Source: Aminivibrio sp.
Lineage (GTDB): Bacteria > Synergistota > Synergistia > Synergistales > Aminobacteriaceae
Length of the DNA: 12,902 bases
Assembly: GCA_018057035.1 (NCBI GenBank)
Contig: JAGPEN010000013.1
Span: forward strand, 1 to 12,902
Reading direction: 5' to 3'
Below are positions 1 through 6,822 of the stretch, piece after piece. The notes below the pieces were generated by a model, which saw nothing but the letters and a program-made list of their open reading frames with translations, was not told the DNA's origin and ran no database searches. Each line of letters begins with the position of its first letter. Position 1 is the first letter of the stretch. A program made the position numbers and the translations under genes.

Positions 1-37
1 GGTTGACAGGCGCCGTCAGCAAAAAGTGAACACATCT

Positions 38-43
38 AGGAGG
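38..43 (+). promoter_or_regulatory. Ribosome-binding site of the cold-shock gene
   Basis: A perfect AGGAGG lies 7 bases before the TTG at 51. It decides that start, because no ATG or GTG occurs in frame between the upstream in-frame stop (TGA at 27-29) and the cold-shock domain. Confidence 0.85.
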
Positions 44-50
44 AACAAAT

Positions 51-254
51 TTGACAACCCAGGGAACAGTTAAGTGGTTCAACGCGACAAAGGGCTACGG
101 ATTTCTCACCAGCGACGACGGCAGGGACGTTTTCGTCCACTACAGCGCCATCCAGGGTGACGGATTCAAGACTCTTGACGAAGGTCAGCGGGTATCTTTC
201 CAGATCACCCAAGGATCCAAGGGAGATCAGGCTGCTGACGTTGTAAAGCTCTAG
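51..254 (+). CDS. csp: Cold-shock domain protein (CspA family)
   Basis: This encodes a 67-residue single-domain cold-shock protein, the usual family length. Such proteins bind single-stranded RNA and DNA in the cytoplasm and act as RNA chaperones, melting mRNA structure. The sequence shows the conserved N-terminal GTVKWFN (residues 5-11), the RNP1 motif KGYGFL (14-19) and the RNP2 motif VFVHYS (27-32). The start is TTG, fixed by the AGGAGG 7 bases upstream. A TTGACA at 3-8 could be a -35 box, but no acceptable -10 follows at normal spacing, so I do not call a promoter. An intrinsic terminator directly downstream separates the gene from tig, so it is probably a monocistronic unit or the last gene of an upstream one. 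Many bacteria carry several csp paralogues, so the exact paralogue letter cannot be given. Confidence 0.94.
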   Translation: MTTQGTVKWFNATKGYGFLTSDDGRDVFVHYSAIQGDGFKTLDEGQRVSFQITQGSKGDQAADVVKL

Positions 255-280
255 CCCTTTCTCAAAAGAGCAGACCCATG

Positions 281-318
281 AGGCAGCGGTTAATTCCGCT
301 GCCTTTTTCTTTTTTTTT
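281..318 (+). terminator. Intrinsic terminator after the cold-shock gene
   Basis: A perfect 9-bp stem pairs AGGCAGCGG (281-289) with CCGCTGCCT (296-304) around the 6-base loop TTAATT. It is followed at once by a T-tract (304-308 and 310-318, broken by one C). A weaker hairpin with a T-run follows (ACGG at 328-331 with CCGT at 350-353, plus TTTT/AAAA inside) and may be a backup terminator. Confidence 0.93.
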
Positions 319-357
319 GGTTCAATGACGGTTTTTTGCGGGAAAATCTCCGTTTTT

Positions 358-386
358 TTGCATTCGGTCCCTTTTCCGTGTAAAAT
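358..386 (+). promoter_or_regulatory. Predicted sigma70-type promoter of tig
   Basis: A -35 box TTGCAT (358-363) and a -10 box TAAAAT (381-386) are separated by exactly 17 bases, with T-rich DNA upstream. Transcription would begin near 393, giving a leader of about 100 bases before the tig ATG at 495. It lies just after the terminator of the preceding gene, where a new transcription unit should start. No CIRCE or CtsR box was seen. Confidence 0.65.
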
Positions 387-402
387 ACCTTCCGCGTATT
401 TT
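382..402 (+). promoter_or_regulatory. Inverted repeat over the tig -10 box and start point (possible operator)
   Basis: AAAATAC (382-388) and GTATTTT (396-402) are perfect inverted 7-mers with a 7-base spacer. They cover most of the predicted -10 box and the expected start point near 393. The position suits a repressor operator. The same repeat followed by T residues could instead form a short RNA hairpin. No known regulator site is recognised. Confidence 0.4.
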
Positions 403-459
403 TTTCTCTTTCTTTGAAAAAGAGATGGACCATAAATGCAGTTCGAGCTGACATCACAA

Positions 460-484
460 CAGTACGAATCAGTACTGAAAGGGG
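460..484 (+). promoter_or_regulatory. Leader repeat/hairpin and ribosome-binding site of tig
   Basis: CAGTAC occurs at 460-465 and again at 470-475, ten bases apart. The first copy also pairs with GTACTG at 472-477 as a 6-bp hairpin with a 6-base loop. Immediately after comes AAGGGG (479-484), the only Shine-Dalgarno-like stretch before the ATG at 495, with a somewhat long spacing of 10 bases. The hairpin ends one base before this site, so it could affect ribosome access. Confidence 0.45.
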
Positions 485-494
485 TTGCGACAGT

Positions 495-1844
495 ATGAGA
501 TCCGAGATGCTTTCCCAGGAAAAAAACGTTCTCTCCATCAAGGTGGAGTTCGAACCGGGGGAATTTGCCGGGAACGTCGACAAGGCAGCCAAAGAGCTTG
601 CGTCCAAGGTGAACATTCCTGGATTCAGGAAAGGCCATGCCCCCAGAAAAATTCTTGAGATGCGGTTCGGGAAGCAGGCCATATTCGCCGAGGCGCTGGA
701 GATAATGCTCCCCGACGCTATAGAGGAAATCGTGAAGGAGTATGAACTGGACCTTATCGACGAGCCGTCCGTGAAAATCGAAAAGATGGAGGAGGGCAGC
801 CCCGTGGAGGTAGTGCTCACCTTCGAGGTGACCCCGGAGATAAACCTTCCCCAGCTGGAGGACATTTCGGTGGAACGGGCGGTTGCCGATGTTTCCGACG
901 AGACGCTGGAGGGGACCGTCCAGGAGATTCTGAGACAGAATTCCACCCTGGTCCCTGTGGAGGGACGTCCCATATCCGGGACTGACACTGTCGCCATAGA
1001 ATACTTCACCATTCTTTCGGGTGAAAACGGAGAAGATGAACGGCACGGACCGGACACGACCACCCTGGATCTCTCCCAGTCCTCCGTGAGGACCGAGATC
1101 AGGGATGCCCTTCTCGGCAAGGAGCCGGCTGCTCGGGCGGAAGCGGAAGTGATGGTCGAGGAGGACTATCCCGAGAAAAATCTCGTGGGCAAAATCCTCC
1201 GCTACGAAATGACCGTCACCGAAGTGAAAGAGCGGGTGCTCCCCGAGCTCACGCCGGAGTTTTTCCAGAAGGTTCTCCAGCAGGAATGCGCCTCTGAAGA
1301 CGAGTTCCGCGAAGAGGTCAGAAAGAGAATTCACGAGAGAATGCAGGCCGAGAACCAGTCCAGGGCCGAATACGATGCCGTTGAGCTGATTTCGGGAAAA
1401 GCCGGACTCGACGTTCCTGAAACACTGATCTCCAGGCAGGTCGAAGCCATGAAGAAGGAAGACGAGGAAAAAATCCAGCGAAACAGGAACATTTCCATGG
1501 ATGAATACCTTCAGGAGACCGGAACCACGAAAGAACAGTACGACGAGGAGATCCGGAAGCAGGCGGAGACCATTGTCCGTCGGTCTCTCGTTCTCGACAG
1601 GATAGCCGAAGACCTGAAGGTCTCCGTGGAAAAGGAAGACTTCGAAGCGGAGATGGCCACCCTGGCCTCAACCTATAAAATTGATGCCGACCGTCTTGTC
1701 AACAGCCTCTTCAAGGACGAGAAACGCCTCATGGAAGTGGCGAACAGGATCAAGTACAGAAAGACTGTGAAGGCCATCATGGAGGCGGTCCGGGTTACGG
1801 ACGCGGCTGCTGCTCCGGCGACTGAAGAGCAGCAGAACGGCTGA
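495..1844 (+). CDS. tig: Trigger factor, ribosome-associated chaperone
   Basis: This encodes a 449-residue trigger factor, close to the usual 430-450. It docks at the ribosome exit tunnel and shields nascent chains. The N-terminal domain carries the ribosome-docking signature as GFRKGHAP (residues 43-50; the family norm is GFRxGKxP). A central FKBP-like region spans roughly 158-245, running from DTVAIEYF (164) to VTEVKER (from 241). The C-terminal chaperone domain opens with LPELTPEF and ends in an Ala/Glu/Gln-rich tail. I chose the ATG at 495 because the TTG at 414, the furthest upstream in-frame candidate, follows a pyrimidine run with no ribosome-binding site and would add 27 residues unlike the family. 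The FKBP region lacks the usual IPGFE active-site segment, so prolyl isomerase activity is doubtful. clpP starts 22 bases downstream, which fits co-transcription with the protease genes. Confidence 0.95.
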   Translation: MRSEMLSQEKNVLSIKVEFEPGEFAGNVDKAAKELASKVNIPGFRKGHAPRKILEMRFGKQAIFAEALEIMLPDAIEEIVKEYELDLIDEPSVKIEKMEEGSPVEVVLTFEVTPEINLPQLEDISVERAVADVSDETLEGTVQEILRQNSTLVPVEGRPISGTDTVAIEYFTILSGENGEDERHGPDTTTLDLSQSSVRTEIRDALLGKEPAARAEAEVMVEEDYPEKNLVGKILRYEMTVTEVKERVLPELTPEFFQKVLQQECASEDEFREEVRKRIHERMQAENQSRAEYDAVELISGKAGLDVPETLISRQVEAMKKEDEEKIQRNRNISMDEYLQETGTTKEQYDEEIRKQAETIVRRSLVLDRIAEDLKVSVEKEDFEAEMATLASTYKIDADRLVNSLFKDEKRLMEVANRIKYRKTVKAIMEAVRVTDAAAAPATEEQQNG

Positions 1845-1866
1845 TTCCGGAAGGAGGGCACCCAGC

Positions 1867-2445
1867 ATGCTGATTCCGTACGTGGTCGAGCAGACCGGCC
1901 GTGGCGAACGAACCTATGACATCTACAGCCGGCTCCTCAAGGACAGGATTATCTTTCTCGGTGAAGGAATAGACGAACACACGGGAAACATCGTGGTTGC
2001 CCAGCTCCTCTTTCTGGAAAGCGAAGATCCGGAGAAGGACATCCACCTCTACATCAACAGCCCCGGCGGGTATGTCACCGCAGGGCTGGCCATCTACGAT
2101 ACAATGCAGTACATAAAAAGCCCCGTATCGACGATCTGCATCGGCCAGGCATCGAGCATGGCCGCGATTCTCCTCGCCGGTGGGGCCCCGGGGAAGCGGC
2201 TCGCCCTCCCGAACGCGAGAGTCATGATCCATCAGCCCCTTGGAGGCGCCCAGGGACAGGCGACGGAGGTGGAGATCCACGCACGGGAAATACTGAAGCT
2301 GCGCGACCGTCTGAATGATATACTTGTCGAACATACCGGGCAGACGAAGAAAAAGATCGCGGCCGACACGGAGAGGGATTTCTTCATGTCTCCCGACGAG
2401 GCCCTGAAATACGGGATCATAGATAAAGTCATCCATTCGAGGTAG
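1867..2445 (+). CDS. clpP: ATP-dependent Clp protease, proteolytic subunit ClpP
   Basis: This encodes a 192-residue serine peptidase, the standard ClpP length, which assembles as two stacked heptameric rings in the cytoplasm. The catalytic triad is visible: Ser97 in GQASSMAA, His122 in MIHQPLGG and Asp171 in ERDFFMS. The NSPGG oxyanion-region motif is at 64-68. The N-terminal [27 protein letters not shown] matches the family, supporting this ATG without a long propeptide. AAGGAGGG at 1851-1858, 8 bases upstream, is a strong ribosome-binding site. It lies 22 bases after tig and 104 bases before clpX, its unfoldase partner. I see no oddities. Confidence 0.98.
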   Translation: MLIPYVVEQTGRGERTYDIYSRLLKDRIIFLGEGIDEHTGNIVVAQLLFLESEDPEKDIHLYINSPGGYVTAGLAIYDTMQYIKSPVSTICIGQASSMAAILLAGGAPGKRLALPNARVMIHQPLGGAQGQATEVEIHAREILKLRDRLNDILVEHTGQTKKKIAADTERDFFMSPDEALKYGIIDKVIHSR

Positions 2446-2446
2446 C

Positions 2447-2463
2447 CGTTGCTCCTCGCAACG
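2447..2463 (+). other. Short perfect hairpin after clpP
   Basis: CGTTGC (2447-2452) pairs with GCAACG (2458-2463) around the loop TCCTC, one base after the clpP stop codon. It has no T-tract, so it is not an intrinsic terminator. A terminating clpP ribosome would cover it. Confidence 0.5.
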
Positions 2464-2483
2464 AAGCCTTTCCGATAAGACTT

Positions 2484-2510
2484 CAAGGGAGCCCGCGAGG
2501 TGCTCCCTTG
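2484..2510 (+). promoter_or_regulatory. 9-bp hairpin in the clpX leader (possible attenuator or processing site)
   Basis: CAAGGGAGC (2484-2492) and GCTCCCTTG (2502-2510) form a perfect 9-bp stem with a 9-base loop. The following bases (TTGCTGTATC) are only weakly T-rich, so termination would be partial at best. The left arm shares AGGGAG with the clpX ribosome-binding site at 2534-2539, so the right arm could pair with either. Confidence 0.55.
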
Positions 2511-2534
2511 TTGCTGTATCTTCGGAAGGCTCCA

Positions 2535-2541
2535 GGGAGGG
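2535..2541 (+). promoter_or_regulatory. Ribosome-binding site that fixes the clpX start
   Basis: GGGAGGG lies 8 bases before the GTG at 2550. The alternative upstream in-frame TTG at 2508 falls inside the 9-bp hairpin and has no such site. Confidence 0.8.
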
Positions 2542-2549
2542 AGAGTTTA

Positions 2550-3836
2550 GTGTTTAAATTTGATGATAAAGGAAACGGAAGAGGAAAGGGCGGAAATTCC
2601 AGGTGCTCTTTCTGCGGGAAGGGGCAGGACGAGGTTCAGAAGCTGATAGCCGGCCCCGGAGTCTATATTTGCGATGAATGCGTCCACCTCTGCAGTCTCA
2701 TTCTCAATGAGGAAGGCGAAGAGGCGGGTGCCGAGGCGGATCATTTCATCCCGATGTCCGAAGCCCCGAAGCCGAGGGAGATCAAGGCCTTCCTCGATCA
2801 GTATGTCATCGGCCAGGAGTGGGCGAAAAAGAGTGTCTCCGTAGCGGTCTACAACCATTTCAAGCGGATCAGCAACAATCTCAGGACGGATGCAGATGTG
2901 GAACTCCAGAAAAGCAACGTGCTTCTTCTCGGACCCACGGGATGCGGCAAAACCCTCATCGCCCAGACGCTGGCGAAAAAACTCAACGTCCCCTTTGCCA
3001 TCGCCGATGCCACCACCCTTACGGAGGCCGGATATGTGGGGGAAGACGTGGAAAACATACTTGTCAAGCTTCTCCAGGCCGCCGACTACGATGTAAAGGC
3101 AGCCCAGCGGGGAATAATCTACATAGACGAGATCGACAAGCTGTCGAGGAAATCCGAGTCTGCATCCATCACCCGGGATGTTTCCGGGGAAGGGGTGCAG
3201 CAGGCGCTGCTGAAGATTCTCGAGGGAACCGTTTCCAACGTTCCTCCCAAGGGAGGGCGGAAGCACCCGTACCAGGATTTCATCCAGATCGACACGTCCA
3301 ACATCCTCTTTATCTGCGGGGGAGCCTTTGACGGAGTGGAGGAGATCATCGGGCGCAGGGTGAACAGGAAGCTCATCGGTTTCGGCGGCGACATCATGGG
3401 AAAGCACGATGCCCGGAGATACGAGGTCATGAAGCAGATACAGCCGGAGGACCTCATGACCTTCGGGTTCATTCCGGAGCTCGTCGGCCGCCTTCCGGTG
3501 CTCGTTCCGCTTGAAGAGCTGGATACCGACGCGCTGGTCCGGATTCTATCCGAACCCAAGAATGCCCTTATCAGGCAGTACCAGAAGACCTTCTCTATGG
3601 AAGGGGTCTCCCTGGAATTCACCGACGATGCGGTCCGGAGCATAGCCATGAAGGCAAACGAAAAGAATACGGGTGCCAGGGGGCTTCGCTCCATTCTTGA
3701 AAATCTCATGATGGAGCTGATGTACGATATCCCCTCCAGGAGCAGGGAAGTGCGGAAGGTCATCATCACGAAAGAGGCCGTGGAGGGGCTGCAGGATCCC
3801 ATCCTTGAAGGAAAAAGCTCCAAGGAGGTCGCCTGA
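2550..3836 (+). CDS. clpX: ATP-dependent Clp protease, ATP-binding subunit ClpX
   Basis: This encodes a 428-residue AAA+ unfoldase that recognises tagged or damaged proteins and feeds them into ClpP. Starting at GTG 2550, the N-terminal four-cysteine zinc domain has Cys19, Cys22, Cys41 and Cys44. The AAA+ core has Walker A GPTGCGKT (128-135), the pore loop GYVG (161-164), Walker B IIYIDE (189-194), a GGRKHP pore-loop motif and sensor-2 Arg377 in GARGLR. The IGF tripeptide at 276-278 is the loop that docks into ClpP, so a functional pair with the upstream gene is expected. The GTG start gives a normal family length, whereas starting at TTG 2508 would add 14 atypical residues. lon starts 3 bases after its stop, and its ribosome-binding site lies inside the end of clpX. 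Confidence 0.97.
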   Translation: MFKFDDKGNGRGKGGNSRCSFCGKGQDEVQKLIAGPGVYICDECVHLCSLILNEEGEEAGAEADHFIPMSEAPKPREIKAFLDQYVIGQEWAKKSVSVAVYNHFKRISNNLRTDADVELQKSNVLLLGPTGCGKTLIAQTLAKKLNVPFAIADATTLTEAGYVGEDVENILVKLLQAADYDVKAAQRGIIYIDEIDKLSRKSESASITRDVSGEGVQQALLKILEGTVSNVPPKGGRKHPYQDFIQIDTSNILFICGGAFDGVEEIIGRRVNRKLIGFGGDIMGKHDARRYEVMKQIQPEDLMTFGFIPELVGRLPVLVPLEELDTDALVRILSEPKNALIRQYQKTFSMEGVSLEFTDDAVRSIAMKANEKNTGARGLRSILENLMMELMYDIPSRSREVRKVIITKEAVEGLQDPILEGKSSKEVA

Positions 3837-3839
3837 CCC

Positions 3840-6170
3840 ATGGAGAGTCCGCGTCGCTGCTACGTCCTCCCCATACGGGACATCGTGGTATTTCCCGGGA
3901 TCATTGCTCCCCTTTTTGTGGGACGGCCGAGATCCCTGAAGGCCATAGAGATGGCCATGCTCCAGGACAGAAACATCCTCGTGGTTGCCCAGAAGGATAT
4001 GCAGATCGACGACCCGCGGGTGGAGGATCTCTACTCCGTGGGCACCCTCTGCACCATTCTGCAGATGGTGCGTATTCCCGACGGAACGACGAAAGTGCTC
4101 ATCGAGGGTGTCGAAAGGGTGCGGGTAGAATCCTTCAGCAGGGGAAAGGAGGCTCTCGAGGCCGATGTGGTGGCCCTTCCGTGGGACGAGAGCGTTTCCC
4201 CGAACCTCGAGGCATTGAAGAGGAGCGTCCTCGAGCAGTTTGAAAAGTATGTGACCCTTCACCCGAGAATTCCGGCGGAGGTCCTCGTCACGGTGATGAA
4301 CGTCGACGATCCCAGGCAGATCTCGGACCTGGTCAGCTCGCACCTGTCCATCAAGGTGGAACGGAAGCAGCGCCTGCTGGAAATGGTGGACCCCGAGAAA
4401 AGCCTCAAGTTCATCCTGAAGCTTCTTCTTGAGGAAATCGACATCCTCCAGCTGGAGCATGACATCCAGGACAAAGTCCGCCAGGAAGTGGAGCGGGGAC
4501 ACAAGGAATATTATCTCCGGGAGCAGCTGAAGATCATCCAGGACGAGCTCGGCCAGAACGAGACGCCATCGGAGATCGAGGAGCTCCGGGGGAAGATCGA
4601 AGAGGCGGACATGCCTGAGGTGCCGAGAAACAAGGCGCTCCACGAGCTTGACCGGCTCTCGAAAATGCCGGTCATGTCCGCTGAAGCCACGGTGGTCAGA
4701 ACCTACATAGACTGGCTGGTGGCCCTTCCCTGGAACAGGTTCTCCCCTGACAACCTCGACATCGTCAGGGCGGAAAAGGTCCTGGAAGAGGACCATTACG
4801 GCCTCGAAAAGGTCAAGGAACGGATTCTCGAATTTCTGGCGGTGCGCAAACTCGCCTCCAGCAGGATGAAAGGGCAGGTGCTCTGTTTCGTCGGCCCTCC
4901 GGGGGTGGGAAAAACCTCCCTCGGGAAATCCATTGCCCGGGCCCTTGAACGGAAGTTTGTCAACATGTCCCTCGGCGGCATGAGGGACGAGGCCGAGATA
5001 CGGGGGCACCGAAGGACCTACGTGGGTGCCATGCCGGGACGGATCATACAGAAAATACGGCAGGCCGGGGTAAGGAATCCGGTGCTGCTCATGGACGAGA
5101 TCGACAAGATGGGGCAGGACTTCAGGGGAGATCCGTCCGCCGCCCTGCTCGAGGTACTGGACCCTGAACAGAACGGCGCCTTTACCGATCATTTCATGGA
5201 GGTCCCTGTGGACCTCAGCGACGTGATCTTCATCACCACCGCCAACGTGACCCATTCCATTCCCCGCCCGCTGCTCGACAGGATGGAAGTCATCAAAATA
5301 CCGGGATACGTGTGGCAGGAAAAGATCAGGATCGCGAAAAGGCATCTTTTCCCCCGCATTCTCACAGAGCACGGCCTGTCGCAGAAGCAGGTGAAAGTGA
5401 CCCCGAAGGGCCTGGAACAATTGATCAGCGAGTACACCAGGGAAGCGGGCGTCAGGGGACTGGAAAGGGAACTCTCCACCATCTGCAGGAAAATCGTCAG
5501 GAAACTGGTGGAAAAGGGAGAGGAATTCGAGGGATCGGTTACTGTGGGCCCGAGAGATCTTAAAGAGTACCTCGGCCCTCCGAAACTGTATGACCTCCGG
5601 CTGCCGAAGAAAAAGGAGACTGGCACGGCTGTCGGCCTTGCCTGGACGGAGACCGGAGGTGATGTGCTCGTCATCGAGGCGGTCACCATGAAGGGAAAGG
5701 GCGACGTTACCCTGACCGGAAACCTTGGATCGGTGATGCAGGAATCCGCCCAGACGGCCCTCGGTTTCCTTCGGGCGAATGCGGAAGAATTCGGCATCGG
5801 TGACGTGGACTGGAAAACGATCGATGTTCATCTTCATGTCCCCGAGGGAGCCATACCCAAGGACGGCCCTTCGGCAGGGATCACTATGGCTCTTGCCATG
5901 CTCTCTGCCGTCCGGAAGAGCCCCGTTTTGCCGGAAATAGCCATGACGGGTGAGATTTCCCTCCAGGGGAAGGTACTTCCGGTGGGGGGGATACGGGACA
6001 AGATCCTGGCGGCGAAGCGCCAGGGTATCAGGAACATCATCCTGCCCGCCGCCAACAGGCCCGATGTTGAAGAGATCCCGGAATGGTCCAGGGACGGCCT
6101 TTCCTTCAGGTACGTGGAACGAGTCTCGGAAGTATTCGACTTCGCCCTCGAGAGAGCGAAAGGGAAATGA
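3840..6170 (+). CDS. lon: ATP-dependent protease Lon (LonA type)
   Basis: This encodes a 776-residue cytoplasmic protease that unfolds and degrades misfolded and short-lived regulatory proteins, close to the size of bacterial LonA. The N-terminal substrate-binding domain opens with LPIRDIVVFPG. A charged, helical linker follows (about 200-300). The AAA+ module has Walker A GPPGVGKT (352-359) and Walker B VLLMDE (415-420). The C-terminal peptidase has the Ser-Lys dyad: Ser678 in PKDGPSAG and Lys721 in GGIRDKILAAKR. No membrane segment is seen, so it is not LonB. AAGGAGG at 3822-3828, inside clpX, serves as ribosome-binding site at a spacing of 11 bases. Its TGA overlaps the engB ATG by 4 bases, indicating translational coupling. 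Confidence 0.98.
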   Translation: MESPRRCYVLPIRDIVVFPGIIAPLFVGRPRSLKAIEMAMLQDRNILVVAQKDMQIDDPRVEDLYSVGTLCTILQMVRIPDGTTKVLIEGVERVRVESFSRGKEALEADVVALPWDESVSPNLEALKRSVLEQFEKYVTLHPRIPAEVLVTVMNVDDPRQISDLVSSHLSIKVERKQRLLEMVDPEKSLKFILKLLLEEIDILQLEHDIQDKVRQEVERGHKEYYLREQLKIIQDELGQNETPSEIEELRGKIEEADMPEVPRNKALHELDRLSKMPVMSAEATVVRTYIDWLVALPWNRFSPDNLDIVRAEKVLEEDHYGLEKVKERILEFLAVRKLASSRMKGQVLCFVGPPGVGKTSLGKSIARALERKFVNMSLGGMRDEAEIRGHRRTYVGAMPGRIIQKIRQAGVRNPVLLMDEIDKMGQDFRGDPSAALLEVLDPEQNGAFTDHFMEVPVDLSDVIFITTANVTHSIPRPLLDRMEVIKIPGYVWQEKIRIAKRHLFPRILTEHGLSQKQVKVTPKGLEQLISEYTREAGVRGLERELSTICRKIVRKLVEKGEEFEGSVTVGPRDLKEYLGPPKLYDLRLPKKKETGTAVGLAWTETGGDVLVIEAVTMKGKGDVTLTGNLGSVMQESAQTALGFLRANAEEFGIGDVDWKTIDVHLHVPEGAIPKDGPSAGITMALAMLSAVRKSPVLPEIAMTGEISLQGKVLPVGGIRDKILAAKRQGIRNIILPAANRPDVEEIPEWSRDGLSFRYVERVSEVFDFALERAKGK

Positions 6171-6796
6171 CGGGACACTGGAAGGTCCGCCTTGAAGCCA
6201 CGGCATTTCGGGCGGACCAGTTCCCTCTTCAGGACGTTCCCGAAATAGCCGTGGCAGGGAGGTCGAACGTGGGCAAGTCGAGCCTCGTGAACAAGCTTCT
6301 CGGAAGCCGCCTGGCCCATGTGGGCGCTACGCCCGGAAAGACGAGGAGCATCAACTTTTTCGCCGTTGAATGTTCCGCCGGTCCCTTCAGGCTGGTTGAC
6401 CTTCCCGGATACGGGTATGCGTCCAGGAGCAAGGGAGAGCGGGACCAGTGGTCGGCCCTCATTGACAGCTACGTTTCTGACAGGGCGTCTCTGGCGCTGG
6501 TGCTTCATCTCGCCGATTTCAGGCACGGACTGCTCGCCAACGACACCGCCCTCCAGGACTGGCTTTCCCACCTGGAGCTGCCCCTGTTTGTAGTTTTCAC
6601 CAAAGGGGATAAAATCTCTAAAGGCGCCAGAAGAGGCACGCTCCAGAAATATATCCGTGACGGCCTGAAATCGGTGGATGTGCCGATCATCACGTCTGCG
6701 GAAAAGGGAGACGGCATTCAGGACCTGAGGCTCTTCCTGGAGAAATATCTCGCTTCAGCAGAAAAGCCGTCGCCCGAGAGATCACCGAAAGAGTAA
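6167..6796 (+). CDS. engB: Ribosome-biogenesis GTPase EngB (YsxC/YihA)
   Basis: This encodes a 209-residue single-domain GTPase of the TrmE-Era-EngA-YihA class, known to be needed for large ribosomal subunit assembly. All G motifs are visible: G1 GRSNVGKSS (31-39), G2 TPGKTRSINFF (55-65), G3 DLPGYGYA (78-85), G4 TKGDK (145-149) and G5 SAEKGDGI near the C-terminal part. I chose ATG 6167, which overlaps the lon stop as ATGA, because translation from further upstream reads lon sequence in another frame with no family resemblance. The ribosome-binding site is modest (AAAGGG just upstream), so coupling to lon probably drives its translation. The lon-engB linkage is also found in Bacillus-type clusters. 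Confidence 0.96.
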   Translation: MTGHWKVRLEATAFRADQFPLQDVPEIAVAGRSNVGKSSLVNKLLGSRLAHVGATPGKTRSINFFAVECSAGPFRLVDLPGYGYASRSKGERDQWSALIDSYVSDRASLALVLHLADFRHGLLANDTALQDWLSHLELPLFVVFTKGDKISKGARRGTLQKYIRDGLKSVDVPIITSAEKGDGIQDLRLFLEKYLASAEKPSPERSPKE

Positions 6797-6822
6797 ATCT
6801 ACGCAACGGAGGGAGTTTCGTC

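Noticed and set aside
3..29. Possible 3' end of an upstream gene, ending at TGA 27-29, and a TTGACA -35 box at 3-8
   Set aside because: The fragment is too short to judge as coding, and no -10 box lies at acceptable spacing for the TTGACA.
414..494. An upstream TTG start that would extend trigger factor by 27 residues
   Set aside because: It is preceded by a pyrimidine run without a ribosome-binding site, lies about 20 bases after the predicted transcription start, and the added residues do not resemble trigger factors.
36..1334. A 432-codon minus-strand frame opposite csp and tig
   Set aside because: It runs through the csp gene, a clear terminator and the tig coding region and shows no family features. 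It is a shadow frame.
2508..2549. An upstream TTG start for clpX
   Set aside because: It lies inside the right arm of a 9-bp hairpin and lacks a ribosome-binding site, whereas GTG 2550 has GGGAGGG at 8 bases.
3546..6206. An 886-codon open frame on the minus strand opposite lon
   Set aside because: It is antisense to a complete, motif-rich lon gene and reads as low-complexity His/Pro/Arg/Leu-rich sequence with no domain. Codon bias in GC-rich genes commonly leaves this antisense frame open.
6797..6822. T-box riboswitch upstream of valS
   Set aside because: T-box leaders are common for such genes, but the engB-valS gap is only 26 bases and contains just the ribosome-binding site.
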